This document shows positions 1-11,574 of a stretch of 64,000 nucleotides of DNA, one piece after another (position 1 is the stretch's first letter; the number at the start of each line of letters is the position of its first letter). The DNA is from Macrocystis pyrifera (taxonomy: Eukaryota > Sar > Phaeophyceae > Laminariales > Laminariaceae): positions 5,241,397-5,305,396 of the forward strand of contig JASSKH010000012.1 of assembly GCA_031763025.1 (NCBI GenBank), read 5' to 3'. Below the pieces are notes generated by a model. That model had not been told where the DNA came from, made no database searches, and saw only the letters and a list, made by a program, of their open reading frames with translations. The position numbers and the translations under genes were made by a program.

Positions 1-17
1 CGGGGGGGGGGGAGAAT

Positions 18-58
<41 letters not shown>
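1..58. repeat. G-homopolymer at window edge
   Basis: Two runs of G, interrupted once near position 13-18 by AGAATC. The run extends to the window start, so its full length is unknown. It is one of several long G runs on the plus strand of this window. Confidence 0.95.
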
Positions 59-60
<2 letters not shown>

Positions 61-1040
61 GACCAACCTGTTTTACCGTGGCACCTGCGTTCTGGAGATG
101 AAGTATAGCTAAAATAGCTTCACAGGCATGATAAGTACAGGACATTAGCAACGATAAAGAGAATAAGCAGTCAGAAAGGAAAACCGAAATTTTGCCGGAA
201 AATACGGAATTCATGATACTATATCGTAAACCGAATTTAGTGCAGAATCCACCTCTTCTTCTCAGAAACAAGAAGCCCGCTATAGACCAGTTTTCCTGTT
301 CCTTTATCAGGTGCCAGGTATCCGGCTCTCTATGCAAGAGTGATTTGATCAAACAAATCGCATCGGATTCACCCTATACTTTGCAGATTGACGACAAAAT
401 TTCCATCCCCTCTAGGACTGCAGTCCTGTTCTGGGGCCAGTCCTCATAATTCGACTGATTAAAAGAGGGGTAGGAAGGACGGGAGGTCTGTGAGGGTGGA
501 GGGAGAGGTAACCTGGGGGGGGGTCAAAAAGGGGGGGAGGAGTGCAGGCGGGGGCGTGCGAATACCCAGAACAAACGAACAGCGCCAACCACTGAACGAG
601 AATTTTATTCCACGAAAGCAAGAACAACGATTCGCACGAATGCGACAGATCACCCAGCCCCACCGATGACCTAAATACCTCACGGCAGGCACCTTCCCGA
701 TAGGTATGATCTGAATGATCTAGCTCATCTTGTCGAGTGGAAGCGGTATAGCCTGCATGATCTAGCTCACGTCTCCTAGGATGGATCGGTACTACACAGA
801 TCCCGCACAAAGACTCAGAACGTCACAAATTATCTACATCGTGATCTGTGCGATCTGTCACCGAAAGCATCACCAAGAGCGCACCAACCGACTAACGAGA
901 GAACGAAAAAATAATACCAAAATGGACGCTAACGAGAGAAAAAAAAAAAAAAAAAAAACTTACAGAGAGATAGATCAGAAAACCAAGCCATCACCCAACA
1001 TCAGGACCATCAAAATATGCTCGCCATCCCACAACCTTAG
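59..1040. other. Stretch without a supported gene
   Basis: Open frames here are short and have no splice-site context. Degenerate GATCTAG-type motifs around 705-815 recur near 15265-15440 and 20395-20520, so part of the stretch is dispersed repeat. An A-run lies near 940-957. Confidence 0.5.
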
Positions 1041-1145
1041 CCGTGCTACGTCTGGAAAAGGATGCACCGTCCATGACCGACTGACTAAGGCAAACAACGA
1101 AATAAGTATGCTTCGACCCTCCCCCCCCCCCCCGGCCCCCCTTCC
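1041..1145 (+). mobile_element. Detached LINE 3' end
   Basis: The stretch aligns by eye to the last coding codons of the LINE at 22.1-23.7 kb: both have a core close to GGATGCGTGGTCAATGGTC, then ACTAAGGCAAACAAC, then a T/C-rich tail. Here it runs into a C-rich tract. It is a short 5'-truncated copy, as expected from target-primed reverse transcription. Confidence 0.6.
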
Positions 1146-1160
1146 CAAAGGTCGCCAAAC

Positions 1161-1365
1161 CTTCGCATGCCTCAAGAACGTCCCTGGACAGGGGGGGGAA
1201 GTCTTCCGATAGCCCCTCAATGAACTCCTCGAACGCAAGCGGCGGAGTCTGAACCGATCCGTTCTGTCCTCCCCCACCCGCTCGCCCAGACGCGACAGCG
1301 GCAGCGGCGGCCGCAGGGGAGGTTGAAGCGCTAGCAAGCTCCCTGTGAGCATACTCCACAAGAAG
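1161..1365 (-). CDS. Putative internal exon, Ala/Gly-rich protein
   Basis: I do not recognise the protein. On the minus strand a strong acceptor (a long CT-rich tract then CGTCAG, at 1366-1390) precedes an open block beginning LLVEYAHRELASAS. It continues through an alanine run, a GRAGGGG stretch and an acidic hydrophobic part (PPLAFEEFIEGLSEDF). A possible donor GTTTGG follows EACE at 1155-1160. The exon is 205 bp, so it leaves phase 1. It opens in phase 0, matching the phase-0 end of the exon at 5122-5214 upstream on the same strand, so the two may be spliced across a 3.7-kb intron. Composition (GC-rich third positions) differs from the flanking repeats. Function cannot be inferred; the donor is weaker than the acceptor. 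An mRNA alignment would decide. Confidence 0.5.
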
Positions 1366-1379
1366 CTGACGAAGAGAGA

Positions 1380-1975
1380 GAGGGAGGGGAGAGAGGCAGA
1401 GGAAGAGAGTCAGATAAAACCGTCTTTAATTTTCCATAGGAGATAAGTTATAGAATGCACCTTAAGATCCCCACACTTTCACATACGTACCATAATTTTT
1501 TATTTGAACAAAAACATAAACAGGGATGGTACCCAGGCATCCCCTGGCCACACCGTGGATCAAAAAACGCCCCCAGAAAACGCTTCCTGCACTGTTTATG
1601 CTTGCAACCCACCTTGCCTTGTATCACCGTGAGAAAGAGAGAGGTACCGGCCGACGAAAAGAAGCACACACCACATGTGACCGCAGCGAGGGGGGGTGTG
1701 GACTGGACCACACGAATTTACCCGGAAATGTATACCCCATTCAGGTGTAAATCTGAATTCATAGGCAAAAGTATGCAACAGTATATAGTCGAACTCCCTT
1801 CCATACAAACATGCTCAATTCTGCGTGCCAGCGTAGCTCTGATCTATGCCATCCGCTGTACAATTCCGAAAAAAAAGAAGGAAAACACACACACACACAT
1901 CAGCTGTGAGATAGACGATTTCGTCGAAACGCGAATGTCTATGTCAGGCTAAGCAAACGAAACATTCCGTTTTGT
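1380..1975. other. Stretch without a supported gene
   Basis: It begins with the pyrimidine tract (minus strand) of the exon at 1161-1365 and is probably intron. A small AC microsatellite lies at 1885-1898. Nothing else was recognised. Confidence 0.5.
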
Positions 1976-2094
1976 ATTATTACGGGGGGGCATAGTAAAT
2001 AGGACCAAAGATTGTTAGTAATAATAGTCATATATATATATATATAGCTTTTTACGTCTACCATAAGTCCTATTAACTATGGACCCCCGTAATA
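1976..2094 (-). mobile_element. MITE family 1 copy
   Basis: Terminal inverted repeats of the TTACGGGGGNCCATAGTNAA type face each other about 110 bp apart, with flanking TA on both sides. An AT dinucleotide expansion in the middle (about 2030-2046) lengthens this copy. The reference orientation used here has GACCTATGGT next to the left arm. Confidence 0.9.
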
Positions 2095-2246
2095 GGTCTG
2101 GTGGGCGTTTGGCGATTCCGTCGTTGTTCAAAGGGGAAAATGTGAATCTGGCGAAACACTGCTTCCCCGGCCCGAAAACCCGTTTTGAGCGTACCTTTGA
2201 TGGCTTTACGTAGGCCTCTGTTCGGGTTCGAAATGGTGGGGCGGGA

Positions 2247-2472
2247 GGGCGTACTCGATATCATGCATGGCCTTAGTCGTAAGACCATATACCCTCGCAT
2301 CCCTAAAACGCCGGGACGGAGCATGTCGGGTTTCCATCGACCAGGCAGACATTGCTCGCACCAAGGGCGAAGCGGCACGAGGTGTGCGGCGAGTCGCATG
2401 GAGGGTGAGCTACATCCTACTCAGAACCGCTTGTGAGGCGGACTTGCACACGGATGGCAGCTTCAATGAGCA
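2247..2472 (+). repeat. Dispersed repeat B, longest plus-strand copy
   Basis: Almost the whole segment reappears inverted at 59755-59995, including the block around CGCTTGTGAGGCGGACTTGC at the right end and GTACTCGATATCATGCATGG at the left end. Shorter copies of the left half lie at 13567-13650, 14241-14335 and, inverted, at 45930-46003. No coding potential is convincing. The left end carries a G/C-rich run in most copies. Confidence 0.75.
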
Positions 2473-2474
2473 AA

Positions 2475-2984
2475 TTTAATTTCCGGTGTGGGCAAATCCA
2501 GAGACGGCAATGGGAGTACTACATATGTAACTGCCTCTTGGGTGCCTTACCACAAACACTGCCAGGTACGTGATACGATCATTCCCGCTGTACGGGGTGA
2601 AAGCTCTTCACCCCGCACATATGATCTAACTCGACCACCAGCTGTGACCGACCGCCAAGAACGAAAAATAAAAAAACGGTTCTCTGGTTGTATAGCTGAA
2701 GTATCCAGCGACATGTTTTACAGTGTCGTTGCCAACCGACGCCAACCCAACCAAACATATAATAGGCAGGGGGTCGGGGGGGGGGGGTTGCACCGAGCGG
2801 AATCGTCGTTCCACGATGTGGAATGATGATGCACACCTTTGCGTTCTTTACGGCACACATCCGCCTCTCTTGAGCGAGCTTCATGGCCGACCACGCCATC
2901 CACAAGTGCTGGGTGCGAGCGCGAGATACCTGAGAGGACAGAATGGTCGCATGAGGGGGCGGCATGAAAGGCAGTCCCAGCCGC
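2475..2984. other. Stretch without a supported gene
   Basis: Only overlapping short frames without splice context. A G run lies at 2777-2787. Confidence 0.5.
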
Positions 2985-3225
2985 AGGGGAGAGAGAGAGA
3001 GAGAGACATAGGCAGGCAGATAGACAGACAGGCGGGCGGACGGGAAGAAAAGACAGACCGAAAAACAGACAAACAGACAGACAGACAGAAAGACACGGCA
3101 AAACAGACAGAAACACAGACAGACAAAACAAAGACAGAACAATAGACGGTCAGGCATACAGAGAGGCAGGCAAATCAAGCAGAAAAAAAGATACAGACAC
3201 ACAGTCAGACACACAGACAAGAGGC

Positions 3226-3261
<36 letters not shown>

Positions 3262-3275
3262 GGCAGAAATAGACC
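2985..3275 (+). repeat. Degenerate GACA/CAGA microsatellite
   Basis: Purine-rich GAGA followed by a long degenerate tract of (GACA)n with AAAA interruptions; the cleanest part is 3225-3260. The reading frames through it (Cys/Ser/Val/Leu repeats on the minus strand) are artefacts of the tetranucleotide. Confidence 0.85.
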
Positions 3276-4256
3276 AAAGACCACATTAGCTTGAGCGCAA
3301 AGCAGTCGCAGCAGCAGCAACAGCCGCAACATGCGAATCACGTAACAGACACATACCATAGCGGCGAGCGCCCATCACAGACAAGCAGAGAACACAAACA
3401 GAACAACCGCTCAAGCATCACACACACAAAACCCAAACCTCAGAGACACCAAATACGTGTGCCCCCAAGAGAAAACTATCACCGCGCAAGATTAACAGTT
3501 AATGTATACCCTGGCACTTCGTATCCTCACGAGGTGGGAAAAAAGCACGAAGCCAATAATGCTCGCCAGATTTCCGCACCTGGGTCGTGTGTTAAGCCGA
3601 TATCTGTTTCAGAAAAAAGCCGTTCAATATCGACCGAAAAACTCTGCTAAAACAACGGCCAACAAGAAAAAATGCGAACAAACAACCGTCACAATCCCCG
3701 CCCCCCTCCTAAAACAAACGCCTGCCTGCTTGATATCTCACGTGCACGTGCGTCGTTCCTGGGCGGCAGAGAAGAGCACACGCGTAATCCAGGGCGTCCT
3801 CATCAAGGTCTGGGGTGACGGGGCAGAACGAGAGCAGAAAACGACAAAAAAAAAAAAAAAATCAAAAACAACAACAGGCACACGAATGACGACAAAAACA
3901 ACACTAACGACAAGAGCAACCAAAACAACAACAACTTAACAAGAACAGCAACATAAGTAAAGGAATCAAAAAGGCAAGGAAGGGGAGGGAGGGAGGGAGG
4001 GAGGGAGCGAGTCACAAACGGAGCATGGGAAGAGAGGGAGGCCGAGAAAAAAAAAAACAAAATACACGCTGCTATCGACCAGACAACATCAGGAGTAAGA
4101 GGGGAGATTCACGGAGAGGAGGAGGAGGAGCATGGTCATGGAGAAGGGACCATACGTAGGGGAGGCGGGAGGTTAGACACGGTACACCAGAAGCAGCGGC
4201 AGCAGAAACAGCATCAGCTGCAACCGCGGAGTCTTCGATGTGCAGCCATACAGCTA
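3276..4256. other. Low-complexity stretch without a supported gene
   Basis: CAA/AAAC-rich sequence, an A-run at 3845-3860 and a GGGA array at 3982-4008. No exon-like block was found. Confidence 0.5.
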
Positions 4257-4407
<151 letters not shown>

Positions 4408-4499
4408 CGTTCTTCATAGACTGTGGGCAGAGAGCAGACTGAACGTAAGCACAGAAACACGACACATCTACTCCTGTATAACTGGTTCACACTGCATTT

Positions 4500-5105
4500 A
4501 ACGAATCCAACCAAAACAAGAAGCTGAATCACACCAACGCCCAACGCCCCAGCACCAACAGCACCGAACAGAACCAATCCCTTTAGCCAAAACCAAACGA
4601 ATCCCTTTTGGCCAAAACCGATCAAAATCGAACTGAACCAATCCTTCGCCAGAACGGAACCAACCGAACCACTTTCGCTAAAACAAGAACGGAACCAAAC
4701 CTATTACTTCAGCCAAAACCAACCAATCACCTTCGCCAGAACTGAACCGGACCAGACACCTTGGCCAAACCCGAACGGAATCGGTCCCCTTAACCGAACC
4801 GAACCGCATCGAAGCAATTAAATTCGCCAGAACTGAATCGAACGAACCCCTTGGCTCGAACCTAAAATAAGAACCAAACCGATCCGATCCCATCCTAATC
4901 CAACGAATCACCACCGCCAGAACCGCATCAAGAGCATACCGCTTTCGCCACAGCCGAATAGAAAACACTAACCAGAATAGAACCGAACCAACACCTTCGC
5001 CAGAACCGACCCGGCCCGAACTGAGCCGAACCGAACCGGACCGGACCGGATCGGACCGAGGCCAACCGAACCGAACCAATCACCTTCGCTGGAGCTGGTA
5101 TCGTC
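4500..5105. repeat. Degenerate CCAGAACCGAACC array
   Basis: More than ten loosely repeated units combining CACCTTCGCCAGAAC with AACCGAACCGAACC at irregular spacing of about 35-60 bp. It ends directly at the donor side of the minus-strand exon at 5122-5214, so it probably sits in the intron that follows this exon. Confidence 0.75.
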
Positions 5106-5121
5106 TCCAACCAACCCTCAC

Positions 5122-5214
5122 CCAGCCCTCTTCGAAAGATCTCTTGCACAGGTCGTAGGCTTCCTTCGCTGACAAGTCCATCTTGAGCACGGCTTCGCGG
5201 GCCAAGTCTCGCAC
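5122..5214 (-). CDS. Putative internal exon, charged helical segment
   Basis: I do not recognise the protein. On the minus strand an acceptor (ACCACAAAG) at 5215 opens a 31-codon block reading VRDLAREAVLKMDLSAKEAY, then DLCKRSFEEGW. It closes at a consensus donor GGCTGG/GTGAGG (5116-5121). Length is exactly 93 bp, so both splice phases are 0. The residue pattern (charged and hydrophobic residues alternating at helical spacing) suggests an amphipathic helix. The downstream minus-strand block at 1161-1365 opens in phase 0 and could be the next exon. The polypyrimidine tract of the acceptor is poor, which is the main doubt. No domain can be named. Confidence 0.45.
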
Positions 5215-5815
5215 CTTTGTGGTCACACACGTACGCGCGCGCATAAAAAAACATACAGCGAAAACAAAAACTAAAACGTCACACAATACACAGCGGCGAG
5301 GGTCCCTCTACTACTACGCCGATATCTGCCAGGCCAATCAAATACACCGGCACTATCTATAGCGGACAGCGGCACTATTCCGCACATTGCCACACTGCTC
5401 AATCCCACCTGTATCATACCAAGCGAATTTACTGGCAGTATTCAACCGGCGCTATAGACGGGGGCCCGCTGTTTGAAGCACGCTCATCGGCCAGACCACG
5501 CACGGCCTAGATCATCTGAACGGAAAAAAACCCGTCGACACGGTTTATTTTGCGGAATCGGGCTTATAGAGTAGATTCCACCCGGGAAAACTGTGCCGCC
5601 GTAGATCATGCAGATCGTACAGATCGTACAGATCATACAGATGGAAAATCCACGTATCTGCCGTAAACAGATCTAGGTCACGGAAGTGGGGATCGGTTGT
5701 TCTCTCCGATTTATGCTGTAATGGCATCGAGTCGAAAATAAAAAGGCAAGTGTTGGTTCGTGTCCTGCACAGCTTTCGATACCGCACCGAAACTTGAAAG
5801 TTCCGATATATCTTC
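5215..5815. other. Stretch without a supported gene
   Basis: Contains loose CCGGCACTAT motifs at 5345-5460 related to the repeat at 11575-11890, and a CAGATCGTA trinucleotide-scale repeat at 5608-5642. Confidence 0.45.
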
Positions 5816-6790
5816 CATGACATCGAATATGATATCGGTCTGTCGACATATTGTGTAGGGTCTGTCTGGCATCGAAACGTTACAACACGCATATAGAGTA
5901 CTGGCGCAGAGCCGAACAGAACAGGCTAACGTCTTGGTAACGTCTTGTTTTGTTCATCATACTCAGATGTCGTGTCGACACTGAAAAGTTCCGATACATG
6001 TAAACGTCCAAACCTTCACCCTTCGACAGATTGCTCAGTCTACCGATCGCCATAGCGTTACAAGACGTACAGCAGTATGAAGCACCGAGAGGAAAAGGCA
6101 ATTTATCAAGTTTCGCACTCAACTAGTCGTGGATACGATTATCGAAGCTTGTAAGCTTGGAGATCGATAAGAGATTGGATATCGCAACAAAACTTCACAG
6201 TTCCGATACATTCAAAACGGATAATATTGCATACTCTATGTATATGTTCGTATCGGATGGAATGCGTTTCGCCGATTATCCAAACGTGTGTAATGTTGAT
6301 AGTAGCACGAAGGGGGAAGAGAAATCGGTGTACTACTGATGGATATCGCATTGAAAAATTGAAGAACAAAAACGATACGTGCTGGTATGCTATATCGAAA
6401 CATTTGATCTCGAGTTAGAAGGCGCATTGCTCTCGATGCCCTCGCATCTCCCCTATTGCATACCTGGTATTATGTAAAATGCTGAACAAAAATCTCAGGT
6501 TTTGACGCGCACTTCATTGATACCGTATCGATTTGAATCCTCGTCTATGAAAATCGTTTTAAAAACAAAAAATGGTTTTCTACGATCTTTTTCCGATATC
6601 GGATCGATTTGATCGTTCACTCATCGATATCGTATCAAGCTTGAATCTATATTTTAACCATATATATTGGTATCCAATAGATTCTTCGTTTATCAATACC
6701 GTATCGATTTTGCTCTTCGCTTATCGATATCGTATCGATTCGATTCTTCGGTTGTCGATATCGTATCGACATCGATTATTTTTCGACACA
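5816..6790. repeat. Degenerate GATATCGTATCGAT array
   Basis: Short units containing ATCGATATCGTATCGATT or GATACCGTATCGATT recur from about 5820, densest at 6590-6780, where they are spaced roughly 35-45 bp apart. The same word family returns at 19600-20110. The motif is self-complementary at its core (ATCGAT, GATATC). Confidence 0.75.
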
Positions 6791-7929
6791 CATGCCTCGT
6801 TGGCATACAATAAGGACGACAACATCGTACCTGGTACATTTTTTTCCCAGAGTTTCAGATGTTTTCGAGTTGTGAATTCCGTACCAGGTATCACGATACG
6901 GAGGCGTTCTCCCACAATTTGTGGATATCAACAAAGGACAAAGTTTCTGGAAGCCCCACCAATAACATATTTGAAAACAAAAAAGAAAAAATGGAAAAAA
7001 AAAAATGGAAATTGAGAACAAAAAGGACCATTCGACAAGCAGAAACGGGTCCCAACATTGACACATAGACACAGAGCCAAACACAAAAAACAAACAAAAA
7101 ACAGAAGTTGCGCTTCGCCGACAGGCCAAACTGACTTTCCATCAACTCAGACTAGCAGATAATCGGTTTTTGAATCTCAACTGCTACCTGGTACGGTGAA
7201 ACAAAGTGGCCGAAAAAACAGCACCCGCTGTAAAAATGCAGGGGGGGGTACATTGTTTTTTGAGTCCATCTGCCGGTTCTACCTACTATTATACTACGAG
7301 TACCGTGCACCCGATGATACAATGCTGCAGCATCCTGGCACGTACGTATCCGGTACCCGGTGCACACCAGGGTGAGGGTGTGTGTTTGCTGCGTGTACCT
7401 ACCTGTGCTGAAAAAAAAATGATTTCATCGACGCATTACATCGAACCACTCCGGACTGCTGTAGACGGAAATTCGCACAAGGAAATTCTTTACAGAAACA
7501 TCGAGACCAACCGGTGTTTACATCCCCGTCGCAGGTGTCTACAGCTTACAGCGGTGCTGTCCTACGCTGCACGCACGCACAGCAGCACCGCTCAGAGGAT
7601 GCTGTGATGCAAAACACGGAGAGGCGTTATCTTTTGCATCAGAACGCTTATTCGAATCGGACATCACAAAAAAAATCGCGAAACGAAACGAAAAACAACA
7701 ACAACAACATTGGCAACAACACCCGCGAAGTGGTGAGTGTCGGAACATGATTTCGCCTCGGGAGAGCTTTTAGTTTGGTTCTCGGTTGGCGGGGGGGGGG
7801 GGGGTCCCGGGGGGTCCCCTTTTTGTTCAGAGTTCTTTGTTGCTGCACGTTTTTCCTGCACAGTTTACCCTCGAATAATCTAGCCACCCGACGCGGGCGC
7901 GCCGCGCACACACACAGGTGGAGCGGGGC
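6791..7929. other. Stretch without a supported gene
   Basis: Carries exact TACCWGGTA motifs at 6828, 6882 and 7185 and small A, G and AAC homopolymer-like tracts. No exon-like block with splice sites was seen. Confidence 0.45.
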
Positions 7930-8149
7930 TGGTCAAAATGCATTTGCAACTGCATCTACGATATGTTGGGGGAAACAAAACGTACATTCACGGAACTAGA
8001 GTAAACATGCTTTGCACTGCAGCAAAAAGTACACGGGACCTCAACCGTTCTACAACGAACCCACATGTTGCATGCCACTACGTCAAGGTTCCGGGTTGAG
8101 GGACGGTTTCCATTACTAAAAAAAGGGCCAATAACCACGTTAGGGCAAA

Positions 8150-8350
8150 TCGCAGATCCCGAATTTGGGACAAATCACTCCAATTCCAAGTATGACGGGG
8201 GATCATAGTAAATGGGACCAAATTTTGTTAGTAAAAATAGGAAAATATGTAGGTTTTTTGTGCGTACCGCAGGTGCTATTTACTATGGTCCTCCGTAATA
8301 ATTCGTCCCCAAACGGGACTCCGGTACAAAATGCTTGATTTAACCCTCTT
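8150..8350. mobile_element. MITE family 2 copy split by a MITE 1
   Basis: Left part (about 8158-8190, through CTCCAATTCCAAG) and right part (from 8302, TTCGTCCCCAAACGGGACT) match the intact family-2 element at 44432-44530. The 111-bp family-1 copy sits between them at a TA. The right terminal AAGGGTTAA-type end is eroded. Confidence 0.7.
8191..8301 (-). mobile_element. MITE family 1 copy inside a MITE 2
   Basis: Inverted termini are TGACGGGGGATCATAG and CTATGGTCCTCCGTAA. Removing it with one TA restores the family-2 sequence around CCAAGTAATTCGTCCCC, which supports a TA target duplication. Confidence 0.85.
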
Positions 8351-8419
8351 GAAACTTTTGAGGGAAAAACTTGACCGTAAAAAAATCAAGACCAACAGCA
8401 ACCGTCACGGCGCGATCGG

Positions 8420-8545
8420 GGCAAGATGGGATGCTACGGTTGATGTCCGAGCTACAATGGTTAAATGCAACGGCTCGCACGGCACGAGCGCAACGGCATT
8501 CTGGTGAGTCCCGCACTGCTGGGCGCTCACTCACGCGGCCAGCCC
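8420..8545 (+). repeat. Dispersed repeat C copy
   Basis: Shares GTCCGAGCTACAATGGTT and the CACGGCACGAGCGCAAC...CTGCTGGGCGCTCAC succession with copies at 11085-11225, 25372-25545 and 45425-45545. Confidence 0.65.
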
Positions 8546-8790
8546 TTGGAATGTCGATGCCGGCAATCCCATCATCGTCCTGATCGATATCGAGGACTTG
8601 TCATATGCCTCTTTGCAACTGTATCAGCATCTAACAACGTTCTGACCTTCAAAACCCGCGGAATCAAGAGTCGGAATACCTCGCCGCCGTAAAACGTATA
8701 CATCCGTTTTACACGGAACCCGCACGTTGAACAAAACTGCTTGTACTTTTGTGTTGGAACGCCTTCCAGCACCCCGAACAAAGGATCACC

Positions 8791-8898
8791 ATTACGGGGG
8801 GTCCACAGTTCATAGGACCTATGGTGTACATAGAAACCTATATGTTTACTTATTATTACTAACAAAATTTGGTCCTGTTTACTATGGCCCACCGTAAA
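8791..8898 (+). mobile_element. MITE family 1 copy
   Basis: Complete inverted termini; left end TTACGGGGGGTCCACAG, right end ACTATGGCCCACCGTAA. Lies within the 7.9-9.9 kb tandem array. Confidence 0.9.
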
Positions 8899-9953
8899 CA
8901 CTACTACTAGCTCACTCGAAATCGTGGTCGGACTCGTGAGTACTTCTTTGTAACTGCTGTATCTATGCTCCGGGGACAAACTTAGAATCCGTGGGACAAG
9001 AGTCGGATAGTTTTGCATGATTGAACGGTTAACCGCTTTTACAACGAAGCCCTGTTGCATGAAACTACCGCCCGCCCGTGTCGGAATGAGATACAGCAGT
9101 CTCGGCAGCGAAAAATATGGCTCGCTCAAAACGCGATCGAAACTGTCGATACCCATTTTGCAACTGCTTCTACGCCCGGGAGGCAAACAGACAATCCACG
9201 GAATCTTTAGAGATGCAACATTTTTTGCATGGTCAAGTGGCTGACCGCTATACAGTAAACCCCACTTCTTGAAAGTACCTACTCATTCGAGATAGCCTCG
9301 AATAGAATTACAGCACAAAAACGGCTGGCGTATTCGGAAGCACGATCGGACTTGTGAACGCTTCTTCCCAACCGCATCTGCCTACGTACGTTTGGGGACA
9401 AAACTAAACAATCCACGGAACCAAGACGCGGAGATTTTTGCACGGAAAACAAATCGTCCCACGCACCAGAAACGAGGAACACGGCACGGCGGCAACGTGC
9501 TGGCAGAACGTAGGCTGTGCGGGCTCGAAGGACAAAAATAAACAAGAAAACGAAAAGAAGCGAAATGCCGTCGCATACAAACACACACGGTCAACTCGAC
9601 ACGGCTTGTGACAGTAAAATTCGCACGCGGTGTAGCCCAAGCTCGCTCGCTTCCGTAGACGGCGGGGGGGTTGCGATTGTCGCTCGCGTACAGCTCTCGT
9701 GGAAATCCAACCAAGCAAAAACACAACGGCACGCAGTGCACAGCAGACAGACAACTTAGACTAATTGAATGTGGGGCGTCTGTACGCACCCTCGAGTACA
9801 ATGAGGAGGTTTTTTTTTTTTTGCTCGTATCTAGCCAACCACTGCGGAAAAAACGGCCTCATTGCAACGAAACCCACATGTTGGGGAAGAAAACCTACTA
9901 CTCGGGGATATATAATGCTGGGTCGGTTTACAGTACGTACAGAGAGGGTGACA

Positions 9954-10053
9954 NNNNNNNNNNNNNNNNNNNNNNNNNNNNNNNNNNNNNNNNNNNNNNN
10001 NNNNNNNNNNNNNNNNNNNNNNNNNNNNNNNNNNNNNNNNNNNNNNNNNNNNN
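9954..10053. other. Assembly gap (100 N)
   Basis: Exactly 100 N, the conventional placeholder for a gap of unknown size. It abuts a C homopolymer. Confidence 0.99.

Positions 10054-10136
<83 letters not shown>
10054..10136. repeat. C homopolymer, 83 bp
   Basis: Starts at the gap edge, so the true tract may be longer. It ends 10 bp before the acceptor of the next exon and could supply its polypyrimidine tract. Confidence 0.9.
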
Positions 10137-10137
<1 letters not shown>

Positions 10138-10146
10138 TCGCTACAG

Positions 10147-10251
10147 GCGTACATGCGCGCACTGAAGAGGCTGAAGGAGCAGCTCAAGATCTGGCGAGAG
10201 ACGTGCGGATGCGGGTTCGATCCCTCACTCCTCAGCGACGTCGCCCGCGAG
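10147..10251 (+). CDS. Putative internal exon, Cys-containing helical segment
   Basis: I do not recognise the protein. A GCTACAG acceptor at 10146 opens a 35-codon block reading AYMRALKRLKEQLKIWRETC, then GCGFDPSLLSDVARE. It closes at donor GAG/GTTAGC (10252). Length is 105 bp, phase 0 at both ends. The first 20 residues look like a basic amphipathic helix, followed by a CGCGF turn and an acidic helix. The next good plus-strand acceptor in phase 0 is at 12645, and joining gives a smooth reading through VARE-ALHDFQRS. The stronger acceptor at 10910 would give an immediate stop in phase 0, so it is probably not used. Upstream exons would lie beyond the assembly gap. No function can be given. 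Confidence 0.6.
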
Positions 10252-11458
10252 GTTAGCAGCGGGAGCGGGGGGGGAGGGGGGGAGGGGGTTCTGTGTTGTG
10301 GTTGCTGGTGTTGCTGTTCTGTTTCGTTGCCTGGTATGCGCTGTTGTGTGGTGTTGTGCGTCTTGATTCGTTACCTGGTATGCAGCATTTGGTTGCGTTG
10401 TCGTGGAATGTTGCGTTTATGAGTAATTTTCCAGGGCTTTTCATGGACCGTGACCGATCCGACCCACGGGGCGGATCAAGAATTGTGAGAAATCTCTCGG
10501 GTAGGGTCCGGTCCGTCGGTCGGGTCGGGTCGGTTCAGGCGGTTTTTCAAGTCCCACGGGTCGGGGCGGGGCGGGCCGCGTCACCATTACCCGGCCCGAC
10601 CAGACGTAGCCCGCGAGGGTTTTTCTTTAACCGACTCGAAAACAGCCGTGGTATTTTCTGCCCTCACTGCTTGCTGGTTATGCACTCGCAACGATTTTTT
10701 GTTGCTCGCGCGAGAAGCCTTGGAATGCTGCGCGGCACGCACGCACGGCGAAAGGGAGGCGTGATGGAGGACTCGAAGTTCCGGGACTGCGGCTGGGGTG
10801 AAATTCGTTTCGCGTTTTTTTGGTGCACACGACTTTCGGGGTTAGGATGTGGTGAAGGGCCTTTGGTTTCCCGCTTTTTGCGTTTTTTTTTTTTGTGCTT
10901 TTATTTGCAGCCGGAATAGTTGGGCAGATGCCATGGTGATCGCGCGCGCGGTTGCAAGGTTCGAAGAGTCTCCGACCCCATGGGCGAGCGAGCAATTGAC
11001 CCTTTTTGGCTGTCAGACACTCGAAAGTCGACCGTAGTATTTGACGATTACAGCAGCGGCCACCGGGTTGGGTGACTATGGAATGATTCAACATTGATAC
11101 CCGAGATACAATGCGGGGAATCTTAAGGCACATGCGAGGACTCTTACGGCACGAGGGCACCGTGACCTTGCCCGCTCTGCTGGACGCATACGCTGCCTGT
11201 AGACGGTTGATAACACCACATTTATCGGTCATTTTAGTCGATAAGCTCGGGCTCCCAAACGGACTAGACAATGGAATTCGGAACACAAACTGCTTTTTTT
11301 CTTACTGGTGGCGACATCGCTTGTCCCTTCGGGCGAAAACATCAAATGCTGTAGAAGTGCATGCTGTTTTTTTTTTTTTTTTTTCATTTTTTCGCCCCAA
11401 GCAGGGCTTGAGGGTGTTATTCCTCCCCCTCCCTACTGCATGTAGTTCCAAGTACAGT
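10252..11458. other. Probable intron sequence
   Basis: Lies between two phase-compatible exons. It contains a strong acceptor-like site (T-rich tract and TTTGCAG ending at 10910), a second TACCTGGTA (10372), CGGGTCGG-type short repeats at 10500-10575 and repeat C at 11085-11225. Confidence 0.4.
11085..11225 (+). repeat. Dispersed repeat C copy
   Basis: Contains TCTTACGGCACGAGGGCACC and GCTGCCTGTAGACGGTTGATAACACC, matching the copy at 45425-45545 closely at the right end. Confidence 0.65.
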
Positions 11459-11565
11459 ATTACGGGGGTCCGTAGTTAACAGGACCTATGGTGTACATAC
11501 AAACCTGTATATTTACCTATTTTTACTAATAAAATTTAGTCCCGTTAACTATGGACCCCGTAATA
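11459..11565 (+). mobile_element. MITE family 1 copy
   Basis: Full-length copy with termini TTACGGGGGTCCGTAG and CTATGGACCCCGTAA, flanked by TA on each side. Confidence 0.9.
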
Positions 11566-11574
11566 GTAGTCCCT

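Larger units (their letters stand above)
7930..9895. repeat. Large degenerate tandem repeat
   Basis: A set of phrases recurs in the same order: TTTGCAACTGCATCTACG, GGGGACAAAC, AATCCACGGAAC, AAGAGTCGGA, TTTTGCATG, then ACAACGAACCCACATGTTG. Copies begin near 7935, 8610, 8945, 9158, 9362 and (terminal fragment) 9835, giving a unit of roughly 200-330 bp with strong divergence. Two MITEs interrupt the array. Confidence 0.6.

Noticed and set aside
412-810. 132-codon minus frame near the window start
   Set aside because: No splice sites or start context, and composition follows the C/G-rich tract at 510-545.
2579-3286. 235-codon minus frame rich in Cys, Leu, Ser and Val
   Set aside because: Its sequence follows the degenerate GACA microsatellite; all frames in the tract stay open for the same reason.
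9671-10256. Reading frames spanning the N block
   Set aside because: They cross the assembly gap and a C run; only the part after 10147 has independent support as an exon.
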